The notes below the pieces were generated by a model. It did no database searches. It was not told where the DNA came from and worked only from the letters and a program-made list of their open reading frames with translations. A DNA stretch of 64,000 nt from Castanea sativa (lineage: Eukaryota; Streptophyta; Magnoliopsida; Fagales; Fagaceae), in the NCBI RefSeq assembly GCF_040712315.1, contig NC_134019.1, forward strand, positions 36,733,873 through 36,797,872, in the 5' to 3' direction. Within the stretch, counting starts at the first letter, position 1; each line of letters starts with the position of its first letter. The position numbers and the translations under genes were made by a program. Positions 36,650 to 47,560 of the stretch are shown in pieces.

Positions 36650-37130
36650 CCGAAACTTTTGAAACTCTTACAATTTTTTATATTAGTACAATATTTAAAT
36701 AAAATTATCAATTTATTCAAATAAAATTATTTTTGTTTAGTCCAAATTTAACAAGGAGTGAAACTCTATCTCTTTAACAAGTCCAACTTAAACTCAAGTT
36801 CATCATTTTTTAAATATATATTTTTTGTTTAGTTCAAATTTAACAAGAAGTGAAACTCTATTTCTCTAACAAGTCTAACTTAAACTTAAACTCAAACACT
36901 GATAAAAAAAAAATTAAATAAATCCTATATTAATATTATCCTAAATGTGGCTTTTTTTTGTAAGTAATTGCATGTTCAAGCTTCTTCATCATATTGTAAC
37001 ACAAATTGAAGTCATACAAGAGCAAATTATGCAATGATGTAGTTCCTTAATCAATTTAAGATTTATAAAATTATTTTAGTCTACCTCACAAATAAATAGG
37101 TTCCTGTGCATAGCACGGGTTAGCGACTAG
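36607..37130 (+). mobile_element. Helitron-like insertion, only in duplication copy 2
   Basis: Copy 1 runs tatatcattaactatatatat (20284 on). Copy 2 has roughly 520 extra bases ending in the hairpin cctgtgc-ata-gcacggg, then ttagcgactag, directly before ttaactatat. CTAG|T with a hairpin 8 nt upstream is a Helitron 3' end. The 5' junction is obscured by an (AT)n tract (36607-36648), so the exact start is uncertain. Non-coding. Confidence 0.65.
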
Positions 37131-37462
37131 TTAACTATATATATATAAAAAAGTTAAGTTCTAAAAGTTGTGATTGTGTTAAATGGATATCTTGCCCAAT
37201 TGTCACATGTATTACTTTCAAAAATATTTTTACTATTATTTTATCAGCTAATTTTTTTTAACACATGACTTTTTGCTTCTTATCAACTTATTTATTTATT
37301 TATTGAATTGTTTTCATTAACTTGTTAATAAATAAGTTAAATAAAATTTATTAAATTTTGGTAATGAGTGCATTCGCACATCCCTTAATGAGGAATTCGT
37401 TAATGAGGAATTTCATGGATCAAACTACATTGAAAAGTAACAAAGTACATAAAGAAATATTT

Positions 37463-37945
37463 CTTTAACTGATTGACGTGCAACTACACTCAAAAAACTG
37501 ATTGATTATAATAAATAACTCAATTTTAATTCTTGTCTTTAGATACTTGTTAGCTGGACCCATGAAGTATTGACAAGCAATTTAAGATGTGATTAATGTT
37601 CATCATTAAGTATTTAGTGCTCTTAACATGTGCCTTTCAAGGCATTGGTTAACAATACTTGTTTTTTTTATTTTTTTTGGGGGGGGGGGGGGGGGGGGGG
37701 GGGGTGAAAGAACAACATAAATGAGCCTTTAAGAATATACATACTAAGGAAGTACAATAGTTTTAGTTTTAGAAGACAACACCGGGCTTATGAAAGGAGC
37801 CTTGAACATGAGTAGATTGTACTCGAAATATGGAATATGATTATCTCCTCTCCTTGTTTCTCAAGAAGCTTGAATGTTGAAGCTCATTCCACTATATAAC
37901 TGGGAGAGACAAGACAATATAGTAGTGAACGTACCAGCTCAAAGC
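37463..37945. other. Intergenic DNA with a 26-G homopolymer
   Basis: Includes the G run at 37679-37704 behind a T-rich run, then the 3' flank of the minus-strand membrane-protein gene. Confidence 0.7.
37679..37704. repeat. 26-base poly-G tract
   Basis: Uninterrupted run of 26 G's after tttttttattttttttt. Other runs of at least 16 G's in the window are at 15170-15187, 16282-16301, 21148-21163 and 33387-33402. Confidence 0.9.
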
Positions 37946-39292
37946 CTAGAGTTCAAATGTGTCATCTTCTTCGAGCAACCTGCCTGCTGCAATCTCTTCC
38001 TCTTCATCAATCTCCAAGTATGGATTCCTTTCCATCGGCTTAAAGTTAGAGAAAAGAAACACATAGAAAGCCAAGCTTGCAGCTTCTGTTATGGCATCCT
38101 GAACCCATTTATATTCATAAGGACATACAGCACCAATCATCACTGCAAAAACCCTTGTAAAATACAAGTACCCCACCAAAACCGTGTACAATGTCTTGAA
38201 CATTATTAGTTTTTCAACATTCCTAGCTGCCTTGCCATCTGTTTTGGATGCTTCTCGTAAGCTTTTAATTGACCAAGCTATTGGGAAAAATATTGCACAG
38301 CAACAAATTATATCAACCAAGAAGAAAATCTGTTTCCATTTTAACCAATCCTTCATTTGTATTGCTGGACCTGTTTCCTCCAAAACAACATAAGCTATAT
38401 TCTCCACAACCTGTAATGGAATTACAATCATCAAAACAATCTTCTCTCGCTTTTGCAGGTAAGGTTTCAAGAAAGACCACCCAGTGCCTATGAGTACAAT
38501 GACTGTGAAAAGCATTATACCCTTGAAGAACCCAAATACATAAAATGCTACATCCCAACCATGTGGAGTACCAGTTTTTCTCACGTATATATATTGTTCA
38601 AAAGCACATATCATTTTGAACCCCTTGAAGAGAAGCAATGCACCCATAATTATATGGATTTTGTCAACAATTAGTCTTTGTTTGATGCATGTGAAGACCC
38701 ATATAATGAGAAAACTTGTATATATGAGAAAGAAGATAAAATAGAGCATTGGCAAATTGGTTGTGCCTGCAGAAAGGAAATCTTTTTGACCATTTCGTAA
38801 ATTGTACATCTCTGTGTGGACATCCATTGACACTTCAAATTCTTGCTGACAGTTAACAAAAGACAAGGTGTATTCTTCAGGTTTATCAATGGGTGTGGAA
38901 AAATTATAGGTTGAGTTGGTGGTGAGCTTTTCAAAAGTGAATAAAAGCTTAGCATACTGAGACAAAATGCAGAAACTTATGGTGAAATTGATGGGGGAGG
39001 ACAAGTTATAGAGCTGGGCAAAAGCTGAAGAGTTGTAAAGGTAAAATCCCATGGAAGAAGTGTTTAGTTGTGCCTTGTGATTCGATGATTTCCATGAGAC
39101 ATCTTTAATGGAAATGGAGACGCGACCGCCTTGTAAGAACCCGAATGTCTGAAAGGTGATCTTCTCTCGGGAGTCATCGACAATGCGTGCGTTCCTGATC
39201 TCAGAGAAAGCAAATGGAATGCTTGAAACTATGAGTAATGCGTATGAGAGTTGAAGCATAGGATGATACTTTAGAGGAAAGAAGTTTTCCAT
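37946..39292 (-). CDS. Lung seven-transmembrane / GOST-family membrane protein (CAND6/7-like)
   Basis: An intact 448-codon single exon starts at ATG 39292. The protein has a hydrophobic signal peptide (about 13-30), a lumenal or extracellular domain (31-178) with several N-glycosylation sequons (NTSS, NSS, NLSS, NFT, NST), then seven hydrophobic segments at about 181-203, 212-234, 247-275, 284-306, 321-343, 363-388 and 398-418, and an acidic tail (EIDEEEE ... LEEDDTFEL). This layout and the WDVAFYVFGFFKG and PLQVVENIAYVVL motifs are those of the plant lung-7TM/GOST proteins, of which Arabidopsis CAND6 and CAND7 (candidate G-protein-coupled receptors) are members. Animal relatives work in Golgi/endosome trafficking. 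The role in plants is unsettled. Length and lack of introns fit the family. It is the only clearly functional host gene in the window and stands alone between repeats. Confidence 0.93.
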   Translation of the reverse strand: MENFFPLKYHPMLQLSYALLIVSSIPFAFSEIRNARIVDDSREKITFQTFGFLQGGRVSISIKDVSWKSSNHKAQLNTSSMGFYLYNSSAFAQLYNLSSPINFTISFCILSQYAKLLFTFEKLTTNSTYNFSTPIDKPEEYTLSFVNCQQEFEVSMDVHTEMYNLRNGQKDFLSAGTTNLPMLYFIFFLIYTSFLIIWVFTCIKQRLIVDKIHIIMGALLLFKGFKMICAFEQYIYVRKTGTPHGWDVAFYVFGFFKGIMLFTVIVLIGTGWSFLKPYLQKREKIVLMIVIPLQVVENIAYVVLEETGPAIQMKDWLKWKQIFFLVDIICCCAIFFPIAWSIKSLREASKTDGKAARNVEKLIMFKTLYTVLVGYLYFTRVFAVMIGAVCPYEYKWVQDAITEAASLAFYVFLFSNFKPMERNPYLEIDEEEEIAAGRLLEEDDTFEL

Positions 39293-40890
39293 AGCTAGAG
39301 TGAATATAGGATTGAAACTCCAAAAATGTAAAAATGGTATCCAAATTGGTAGAGATCGAATTATTTTTATGTTGCTTAAGGTGGTTCAAACTGAAAACAA
39401 TAATTGGCAAATGGCTGTGTTAAGTGTGTTTGGTTGGATATGAATGGCTCTAATTGTGGTAACAACAAAAGAGAAGAACGGTTTGCTAAAGGTTTGGAAG
39501 AGTAAGAGAACAAACTTATGACATAGCATGTATAAAATCCTTCAAAAAAATATTTTAGTGTACATTATTTAATGCAATATGAGAAACAATCACACTACAA
39601 CTATGATTATGATTTAGACTTCAAGTTTCATTACAGCTTAGTTAATTTTAGGCTAATCTAACAATTTAGCGCCAATTATGTACTATCTTAGTTTCAAATT
39701 GTTGGTCTGGTTTAGAAAATTCAACTTTTTAATGGGACATAATTTATTATCATATTCAAATAAAAGTTCTAACTTATCTTTTTGATCAAATAAAAAAACC
39801 TCAATACTCCTAAAATACAAACTCTATTGGATGAGAATAGCGTGTACAATGCCAATTCTAATTAGTTGTTCTTTCATTCTCAAAAAAAAAAAAAAATTGT
39901 TCTTCTTGCGCAACGTAATTTGTTTATTTATTTATATTTTAAGAGTTTTTCTTTTCTAATAACTTAACTAAAAAGAAAAGGTACCCAAATTATATGGATT
40001 TTTAAGTGTTTGTTGTATTAAACTTCTGGAAATAAAATAGGGGTATAATAGAAAAATTAGTAAATTAGAGACTTTTGATTTTAAAATTAGGACAATAATT
40101 TGATTGTATTTAAATTTCAATAAGAGTTTGATGCTATGTTTTAGGAGATTTTTGTGATGACGTTATCTCCTCATTAGTATTTATGCATGTGGAAAAATAT
40201 GGATGAAGCAAGCAGAAAATTAGTCATCAAATGTATTTATGCATGTGGAAAAATATCATTTTAATTTTTCGGTTCATAACACACTCCCACCTCTCGATAT
40301 AATAGAAGTTTCTTTTGTTTAGGGTTCTCATCCTTTCAGTGCCTTCATCGGGCCTGTAAGGATTGTCGTTCTTCTTTATTTGTCTGTCATTTTTCATTTA
40401 TTCTGGCTATTTCTGAGTGCTCTAGGCGGTCTATCATGGACAAAAATCCAGAGATTGGATGCAGCTAATCCATGCCACAAAGTCCGCTACCTATAGGCTG
40501 TACCGCTGTAGTATGTGGTTTCCCTCACGAGCTATCATATAACAAATTGGTTTACAAAGGCATACACATTCTTATAATAAGATTCTTGGTAGTGGGTATC
40601 GTAGCTAGGTTTGAATACCTTTGTAATGCAACGAGATAAGATTATGCATATTAAGCTATTTAGTATTGACTAATGTATGTGATATGCCTTGTGAAAATTT
40701 CAAAAGAATGTCTAGGAGAATTTGCCTTGTTGATGATTGCAAGGAACTTCTCGGGAGAATACTAATGAAGACAATTAAGCACTGATATAAAAACTTGAAC
40801 TTGATGCTAATGCTGTTATATGCCTTATGAGAAGTTCAAAAAACGATGCTCTGGCAAGAAAGGGCGTGATGCAAAAACAGGATTTAGTAA
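39293..40890. other. Upstream region of the membrane-protein gene, then intergenic DNA
   Basis: The first few hundred bases must include the promoter; I see no unambiguous TATA box. A direct repeat of atgtatttatgcatgtggaaaaatat-type sequence occurs at about 40179 and 40232. No other gene recognised. Confidence 0.5.
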
Positions 40891-41111
40891 TCTATACTAC
40901 TAATAAATAGGAAGGAGTAGTCCTTTCCTATAAGGTAATTCGATCTTTAAAATTTTTTTTTCTTTTACCGTTTTATTGCTCATATGATTTTAATTGTTCT
41001 GTATGATTTTTAGTTGTTTCTTTCTCTTTTATTTTCTAGAAAATTTTGATATTAAACCACAAAAAAAAAAAAAAAAAAAGCCTCATCACACAGAGCAAGT
41101 GGTGAAGCTAG
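40891..41111 (+). mobile_element. Short Helitron-like element, 221 bp
   Basis: After a host A it starts TCTATACTACTAATAAATAG. Near the end a stem (catcac..gtggtg) precedes aagCTAG at 41108-41111, followed by a host T. Termini, hairpin and A/T insertion site all fit a very short non-autonomous Helitron. Interior is T-rich and non-coding. Confidence 0.6.
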
Positions 41112-43258
41112 TTTTTGATAATCCCCCTACTCATGTAGTCATGTGGCTCTTTTGTTACTTTTAGATAATATGGGTATGTATTATGAAAGGCACCGAGTGC
41201 ATGCCTTTCTTAATGAAATTCCTTTATTACAAAAATAAAAACAAAGACTAATAAGTCTAATATATGTCCACTGGTCCCTCAATGATCATTAATCCACATG
41301 AGGGTTTTTTTATTTTATTTTATTTATTTTAAATTAATTCAAACTAGTTTTAAGACACACTGAAACTTTTAGCAAAAAAAAAATCTAATATACATTGTCA
41401 TCACAAATATTACATGATATCCTTAATTACAACTAACACTCCCCGGTCAAATGATCCTTAATTAGTTATGTTTGTATTTAATTTCAATTATCTGGAAAAA
41501 AAAAACTTGATGAAGATATCCTTATCCACACAACAAGTAGTTATCCCCCATTCTCAAATCCCTCTCTAGCTTTTTTTTTTTTTTTGATACATCACTACAA
41601 AACTTGATCATTCGTATAAATTCATAAACACAGAAATCCAGAGAATAAATACGGAAACATATAAGTTTTTCTTTGGGCCAAAATAGGAGAGTGTATGCAG
41701 CATTTGGGCTTCAGCCCAACTCTATTCTTTTTAAATTCATTTTGTTTTGAGCTAATCTATTGTTGATTTATAAATTTTGACATTATAACATATAATCCTG
41801 TTCAAAATAAAAATAAAAATGATTCAATCCCATACTCTTACTCAAAATTTTCAGAATTATATTTAGAATCAGAACGTTAAGGAAGTGATATAATTGTTCA
41901 TGGGTACAACCTTTAAGTTAATATTTAATTTATTTAAAAATATAAGTAAATATATTAAAGAATAGACAAAAAAAATGAAGATAAACTTAAAAAGACAAAA
42001 GGTGAATTGGTATTCAATTTAGACATAAATATGCAAGATACCAAAGCTTGTAATTAATATAATATTATTTTTCAAAAATATTAAATATACAATTTAGTAA
42101 TTTTTAATATCAAAATAACTAAATTAAAATGAGGCACTTAAATTTATATTTTGGTTATTTATTTTGGTAGGAGGATTTTTGTTTTTGTTTTCAAAACAAC
42201 ATGAACTTTTTTCAAAAAATTAAAATTGAAATTAGTTTTCAAATAATAATTTTTACATTATACATGCTTGGCTCTCAATTTTAAGAACAAGTTTCAAAAT
42301 ACTAAAAACCAAAAAGATGTTTGGGAGACCATTTTTATCTTACTTTTTGATATTTTTTTTATAACTAAAAGTAATGCGTAGATTAATTTTTGTTTTGTTT
42401 TGGATAATGATAAGGGAATGTAGCTTATTTACTTTTTTTTTTATTATAAATTTTAATGATAAGCTTCAAATTTGAAGCTTGTGAATTTTTTGTGATAAAA
42501 ATAAACTCTTTAATTTAAGAGATACAAGAGTTCGAACAAATCTATGGATTTACTACTTTCAATTTTTTTTACAACTATTCCATTAAAAACATTTTATGTA
42601 TCTTGAAAACATCTTCCTAATTGTTTTCAAATCCTGTTTTGAAGAGGGAAAATAGGAAACAATTTTCTGAAAACTATATTTAGAGAACATCAACCAAACA
42701 ATAAATTCAAGTGTGGGACCTACTATTTTATTTTTACCAAAACAAAAGATCAATGTTTGAAAAAAATAGGGACTTTTTGTTTCTTTAGTTCAATGTTTCA
42801 AGACTTCTCCAATTAAAGAATAAGGATTCTTTGTAAGACTCTTTGTTTTTTTTGGTTCAATATTTCAAGATAAACCTCTTGTACCTCTATTCCTTTATAT
42901 ATATTACACTATTCTTGAACAACTTGGCATTTGACCTTCCTTCTTTTTGCACTATTACGGATATGAAAATAATGGAAGGAAGGAAAGTGGTGTTTTCAAT
43001 AGCGGATGGGCGAGTAACGTATAAGAACGGGACCTTGAGAGGGGAACAATCGAAGGTCATATCTTTTTTTTAATGATTCTTTTTTTTTTAATGTTATTTC
43101 ATACTGAACAATTAATTTGTTTGTTTGTGGGATCATTTTCTTGCAAGAGGTAATTTAAATAAAAAATTATAGCTCACAACCCTTCATGCCATCTTATCAA
43201 ATACATTCTGACCAAGAATGATGTCATTTATCTTTAACTTTTCAATGACACCTACTTA
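41112..43258. other. Intergenic AT-rich DNA, no gene supported
   Basis: The plus frame at 42843-43073 (ending in SIADGRVTYKNGTLRGEQ) has a mildly coding-like 3' half but no family I recognise. It lies next to the retrotransposon insertion site. Otherwise low-complexity A/T runs. Confidence 0.45.
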
Positions 43259-43263
43259 GCTTC
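43259..43263. other. Target-site duplication gcttc, left
   Basis: Identical to 54441-54445 on the other side of the element, fixing both ends of the gypsy retrotransposon. Confidence 0.95.
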
Positions 43264-43955
43264 TGTAAGTGCACAATTGCACCTGGACCCAAAGACAATC
43301 ACGGGCTCAGGCCCAATGAGCCTTAAACAATAAAATTTGTAGAGTGTGGGCTTGAAACCTAGATTCAAAGTACTGGGAGCTCGATAACAGGCTTTTATAA
43401 ACAAATACAGGTAAACAACGAACAATAATTGCAATGGATCTCCTCGAACTCGAGCCGAGGACTACTTCTTTATTATTTCTACTTCTTCCTTAAAGATTAC
43501 AATTTCTCAATTTCTTTCTTAGCTACCGCGCCCCCTTTTCTTTGCCCTTTACCCCCCTTTTATACTTCCTTCCCTGATACTTTTTGAACAGTGACTAGAA
43601 GTTTCCACCTCACTGCTCAGGGGTCACCTCCCCATTAATGCGGCCAGGGAGGTAGGTGCAGAGCCTTTAATGCGGAGGTGGCAGCCTTTACTCTTGATAT
43701 TTTCTTTAATACTGGTGCATCTAGAAGATTCAGGATGTCCCCTTTTATCCATTAGTCTTTCCAGAGTTGTGCCTTGACCTTTATAATAAAATCTTGAATT
43801 CTCTTGGATCTGTCCGAGGTGAAACCCTCCCTCGGCTGTATCCTCGGGCTCTCAGCGTATGGGCCAACTCATAGAGTTTAATCCTGGAACAGGTCGGCCC
43901 TCCACATTACAGCCCAAAGGCCCATATGCCCACTTGGGTCCTTTTACTCCCCACA
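43264..43955 (-). repeat. 3' LTR of the gypsy element (left, minus orientation)
   Basis: 692 bp, tgtaagtgc...ctccccaca. Compared by eye with the other LTR I count five differences, all transitions: ctagatt/ctaggtt, ttcaaag/ttcgaag, cctgata/cctaata, tctagaag/tctaaaag and ggaacagg/ggagcagg. Confidence 0.96.
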
Positions 43956-43975
43956 ATAGCCCCTCAAAACTCTAA
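43956..43975 (-). promoter_or_regulatory. Polypurine tract region
   Basis: On the minus strand GAGTTTTGAGGGGCTAT abuts the TGTGGGGAG start of the 3' LTR. The GAGGGG core is the expected plus-strand primer. Confidence 0.6.
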
Positions 43976-44462
43976 TTTTCAATATCCGAGGAGAAAATTA
44001 GGGTTTTGATCCGATGAGAACTAACTCTGCTTACTATGTGAATGATTGCACGTGTGGAAACCGTTTCGCGTTCCAGAAAACGCCACTTGGCGGTTTTATT
44101 TTCAGAAACGCGCGCATTTATTACTATGAGTTACACCTTGTCCCCCACGTTCAACGGTGAGATGTGCATCCAGCGGTCCTCGTTATTTCACGAAAAATTG
44201 GGCGGGACAAATATAATTTCGAGACCGCTTTCCGCACACCATGACGCTTCGGGAACCTGCGCCTTCATTTAATTCATCAGGGACTAATCCCATCAAAACA
44301 TCAGTAAACATACTTTACCTGCAGAAAACCGTGGAACTCTGCACAACTTGAGATTCGTAAGTTTTTGATTCTCCTTTTCTTAACATTTTCTCCTCGGATC
44401 TTGTCCTCAGCTATACTTGTAGACCTTTTCCCTTTTAGAGTTTAGTCTTTCGCCCCTCTCTG

Positions 44463-47019
44463 ATGGGAAAATTTAAATGTCTAGTTGATACCGCCGCTGG
44501 AATGGAAGGCTTCAGAGCCAAGTATCACATTCTCGGCGATGTAGGTTTAAAATATTGCCCGGCGGAAGCCGTGGCCGGCTCTAGAAAGGAGGGAGAGGTT
44601 ATCATCCCAATGATAGCCTTTGTAGAGGGTGGGATGACCCTCCCAATGAAGCCTGTAACTAGGGAGTACCTTCGCAACCACCGGTTGTGTCCCGATCAGT
44701 GCCTCCCAAACGTTTTTAGAGTTTTGGGTAGCGTCGATGCTCTAAACGAGCAAATGGGTCTAAACCTCACCTGGCACGACGTCGTCTTTCTGTACGAGTC
44801 CCATAAACTCTCCAAAGTAGGTTACTACATTAAATCCCGCTCTAGCGTCGTTAGACTAATCTCCTGTCTGCCCAAATCCAACAAAGGCATGAAGGATGAC
44901 TACCTGATCGTCTCTGGGAACTGGCACGACGGCCTCCACTGCCCAGTTGAGTGGGGAGATCCAGGTGCGACACCTTAGGATTAACCTTCCCCCCACACAA
45001 ACTCCTCTAACACTCACAAAAATGCGTATTCACATGTATTCATGTTTATTTAGGTTTATTATATGTTGTGTGAATCTGACCATGTTCATTTGATTTGGTG
45101 TCTTCTTTTACAGATAAGCAACACGTGCGCCCACGCTTAAGCCACTGCAACGTTGCAGATCTCAACCGAGTACTGCACTCTGAGGTGTTTGTCAGCGAGG
45201 ATTTACAACTCAGGGCTGCTCATATGATTCTAGGGTACACTTCGATTTTGTCGAACTTCCAGGAGATAGAAAACGCCATAGTCGCGGGTGACCGAAGGCG
45301 AAGGAAGATAAACGTAGCCCGGCCCCACTTTTTGGACGACCACGATCTCCCTGACGCCCCTCACACCATTTTGTACACACAGCCCATAGCGGCAATTCCC
45401 CTCGCCGTGCACTCTCAGGCAACCGTTGTTCCAGAAGAGCAGGTGTCTTCTTCACACACGCTAGACGAGGAGATAGAACAGTTCCAATTTGAAGACAACG
45501 AAAGACCTCGAGGGAACTAGTTCGTCGTACTCTCTGACGAGGAAGAAGAAGCCACTGAGGCTTCTGGAATTGCAGGGTTAGTCGTTGCCCAACCAGAGGA
45601 CGAATCCGAGGAGGATATGGACAGGATGAAGGGTCTCCTAACCAATAGAGCTGCGAAGGTTGTTGAGAGAAAGACGGGGGGGTCCCAAGCTCTTTCATCC
45701 TTACCACCTCCCCCTCCTCCAGCTGAGCCAAAACTTCCAGCCGAGGATCCCAAAAAGAAAAGAAAGGGGGAGGCCGAGGGGACAGGCAGCAAGGAACCAA
45801 AGAAACCGCGACAACAACTGCCAGCCGTTCAGCAGCAGAAGCTGGATAAAGGCAAAGGCAGGGCCCGCTCATTTGAAAGCGGGGAGATCAGGGACGTGGC
45901 CGAAGTGTGCCGAGCACCGGCCACCTGGTCCCCTGACTTAAGGCTGGACGGTGCACCCATCTCCTGCCAATCCAGTATAAGGGCGGTTCAACAAGGCCAT
46001 GCCCACCACTTGGCCGAAGTGTTGGAGCGCCCTCTTCTGCTGCCCAAGGACATGGAAACCTTGGAAAAAATGAGCCAGCCACAACTATTCCTCTCTTTAA
46101 AAAGGGATTTAGCGCTGGTAAGTTTAACCCTTTTAGGAAGATTCCACTTTTAACAATATCAGATTATTCATAAGTGTCTTGCTATATCTGACTTCCTCGC
46201 ACTTTATTGCAGGCCATTCAGGAAGTCTTCGTAGCCGAGAAATTTATAGAAGACACTCGAAAGAAGGCCAGAACTGAGCTTGAAATCAGGCTGGAGACTG
46301 AGAAGTCCTTGGGCACAGCCCTTGCTGAAAATGAGAAGCTTACCTCGGAGGTGGTTGAGCTAAAGAGAGAGATAAATGGGGCCGAAGCGAACCTGAAGAC
46401 CATGAAGACCCAGATAGAAGGGCAGCGCAAGCTTCTTCGTGAAAAAGATGACGAGCTCTCCCAAGCCCAAAGGGAGCGCTCGGATTTGGAGAAGGAACTT
46501 ACGCGAATGAAGGAGGAAGCCGGCGCATTCCATCGTTCTCTAGAAGCCGCCAAGCAGGCGAGTTATGAGGAAGGGGTAGCGGTCACCGAGGAGCAACTGA
46601 CAGAAGCCTTTGCTGCCTTGTGCTGGGAGTACTGTCAAAAGGTCTAGGGGGAAGCTCTGAACGTAGTAGGAGTTCCTCTATCCTCGGATCTGAGGAAGTC
46701 CGAGAATGTTCGGCTTCCCCTGGAGATACAGGAGATTGAAGAGGCTCCTGCTGCTACTCCTACCCCTGAAACAACTCTTCCTGCTCTTCCTCCTATGGTC
46801 CCAAAGCTAATTCTAGATCCTACAGAACCTTCGGGTTCCAATAAAGAAAAGGAAGGAGACGGGGATGCCGAGAAGGACCTGAGCCAAAATGTGGAGTCCA
46901 ACGTCCCTCCAACAAAGGCAGCAGACAAAGGAAAGCAAGTGCTGTCTCCCTTTGAGCTGGAGTTGAGAAAGACCGAGGCCACCAGCACTTCTCAGCAAGA
47001 CCCCCCTCCAAAAGCTTAG
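44463..47019 (+). pseudogene. Antisense three-exon gene inside the gypsy element (extra ORF, gag-like domain plus coiled coil)
   Basis: Opposite in direction to gag-pol. Exons 44463-44964, 45114-46117 and 46213-47019, with introns GTGCGA..TTTTACAG and GTAAGT..TTGCAG; the joined length is 2313 nt, exactly 771 codons, with matching phases. Residues 1-167 and the start of exon 2 (MTLPMKPVTREYLRNH, NVFRVLGSVDALNEQMG) resemble the plant 'putative gypsy type transposon' domain (PF04195-like). The middle is basic/acidic and Pro-rich (SDEEEE, KKKRK); exon 3 is a long coiled coil rich in Glu/Lys/Leu and ends in a Pro/Thr/Ser tail. Extra ORFs in this position are known in Tat elements; function unknown, perhaps chromatin or particle related. 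Two in-frame TAGs break it (45518-45520, 46645-46647). Reading frame on both sides of each stop is kept, so the decay is recent. Confidence 0.8.
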
Positions 47020-47560
47020 GACCTAGCTTAGGACTTCTCTTTTTCCATATTTGAATTAAATATGTAATGTATATTTTGAATGATTAATGAAGAACAATTT
47101 CATTTGATTCTCACCTATGTTGCATCCGTTTTACTTTATTCTTTTTGTATTTGTCATAAAGATTGCCATTAGTACATAGTCAAAAAGGGACAGAACAAAC
47201 AAATCTAACTCCAAGTATTACACAATCATAACCTCCACGCAGTCATTCGCATGTTTTAGTATTAAAAACTTAACAGCAGATGACAGGGTTGAGATATTTT
47301 AAACAATGCCTTGGTAAAAAAAAAAGACCTCATATAACGGTTAAACCCTTATAATGTGTGGTTTTGTTTTTAGTAGGATGTAAGATCCAAGGACCATTCC
47401 TTACATAAATTTGCTTAACACTTAAAGATATAGAGTTTTAAGATCCGATCTAACAAACAGTAAGGCACTAATTTCCAGACGCAATAAGAAATTAACTTTA
47501 ATCAAGTTTACGGTCCGAGAACAAGACTTAACCAAGTTGCTGTTTGATTATTTAGATCAG
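47020..47560. other. Non-coding part of the retrotransposon between the two transcription units
   Basis: AT-rich stretch downstream of the antisense gene. It contains diverged precursors of the tandem unit (agtttacggtccgagaacaagacttaaccaag-type at about 47505). Confidence 0.7.

Larger units (their letters stand above)
33387..37462 (+). repeat. Segmental duplication, copy 2 (direct)
   Basis: Begins at a 16-G tract preceded by (GTT)n and ends at agaaatatttc; aligns with 16282-20612 in the same orientation. It lacks the CTCGAG element and the 18855 MITE, and carries its own Tourist-like MITE and a Helitron-like insertion. The CCACCA-rich part gives a longer minus frame than in copy 1 (34213-33830), still without recognisable domains. 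Confidence 0.92.

Noticed and set aside
16282..37462. The two 4-kb direct repeats as LTRs of a giant retrotransposon
   Set aside because: No TG..CA termini, no 5-bp TSD, no PBS or PPT next to them, and no retrotransposon coding between them in the right arrangement.
42843..43073. Plus frame ending SIADGRVTYKNGTLRGEQ
   Set aside because: The second half looks mildly coding, but the first half is AT-rich noise and no family is recognised, so it was not called as a gene.
45210..45872. Long minus frame (220 codons) opposite the antisense gene
   Set aside because: Shadow of exon 2 on the other strand: GC-rich coding gives long antisense frames. It matches no gag-pol domain although it lies in gag-pol orientation.
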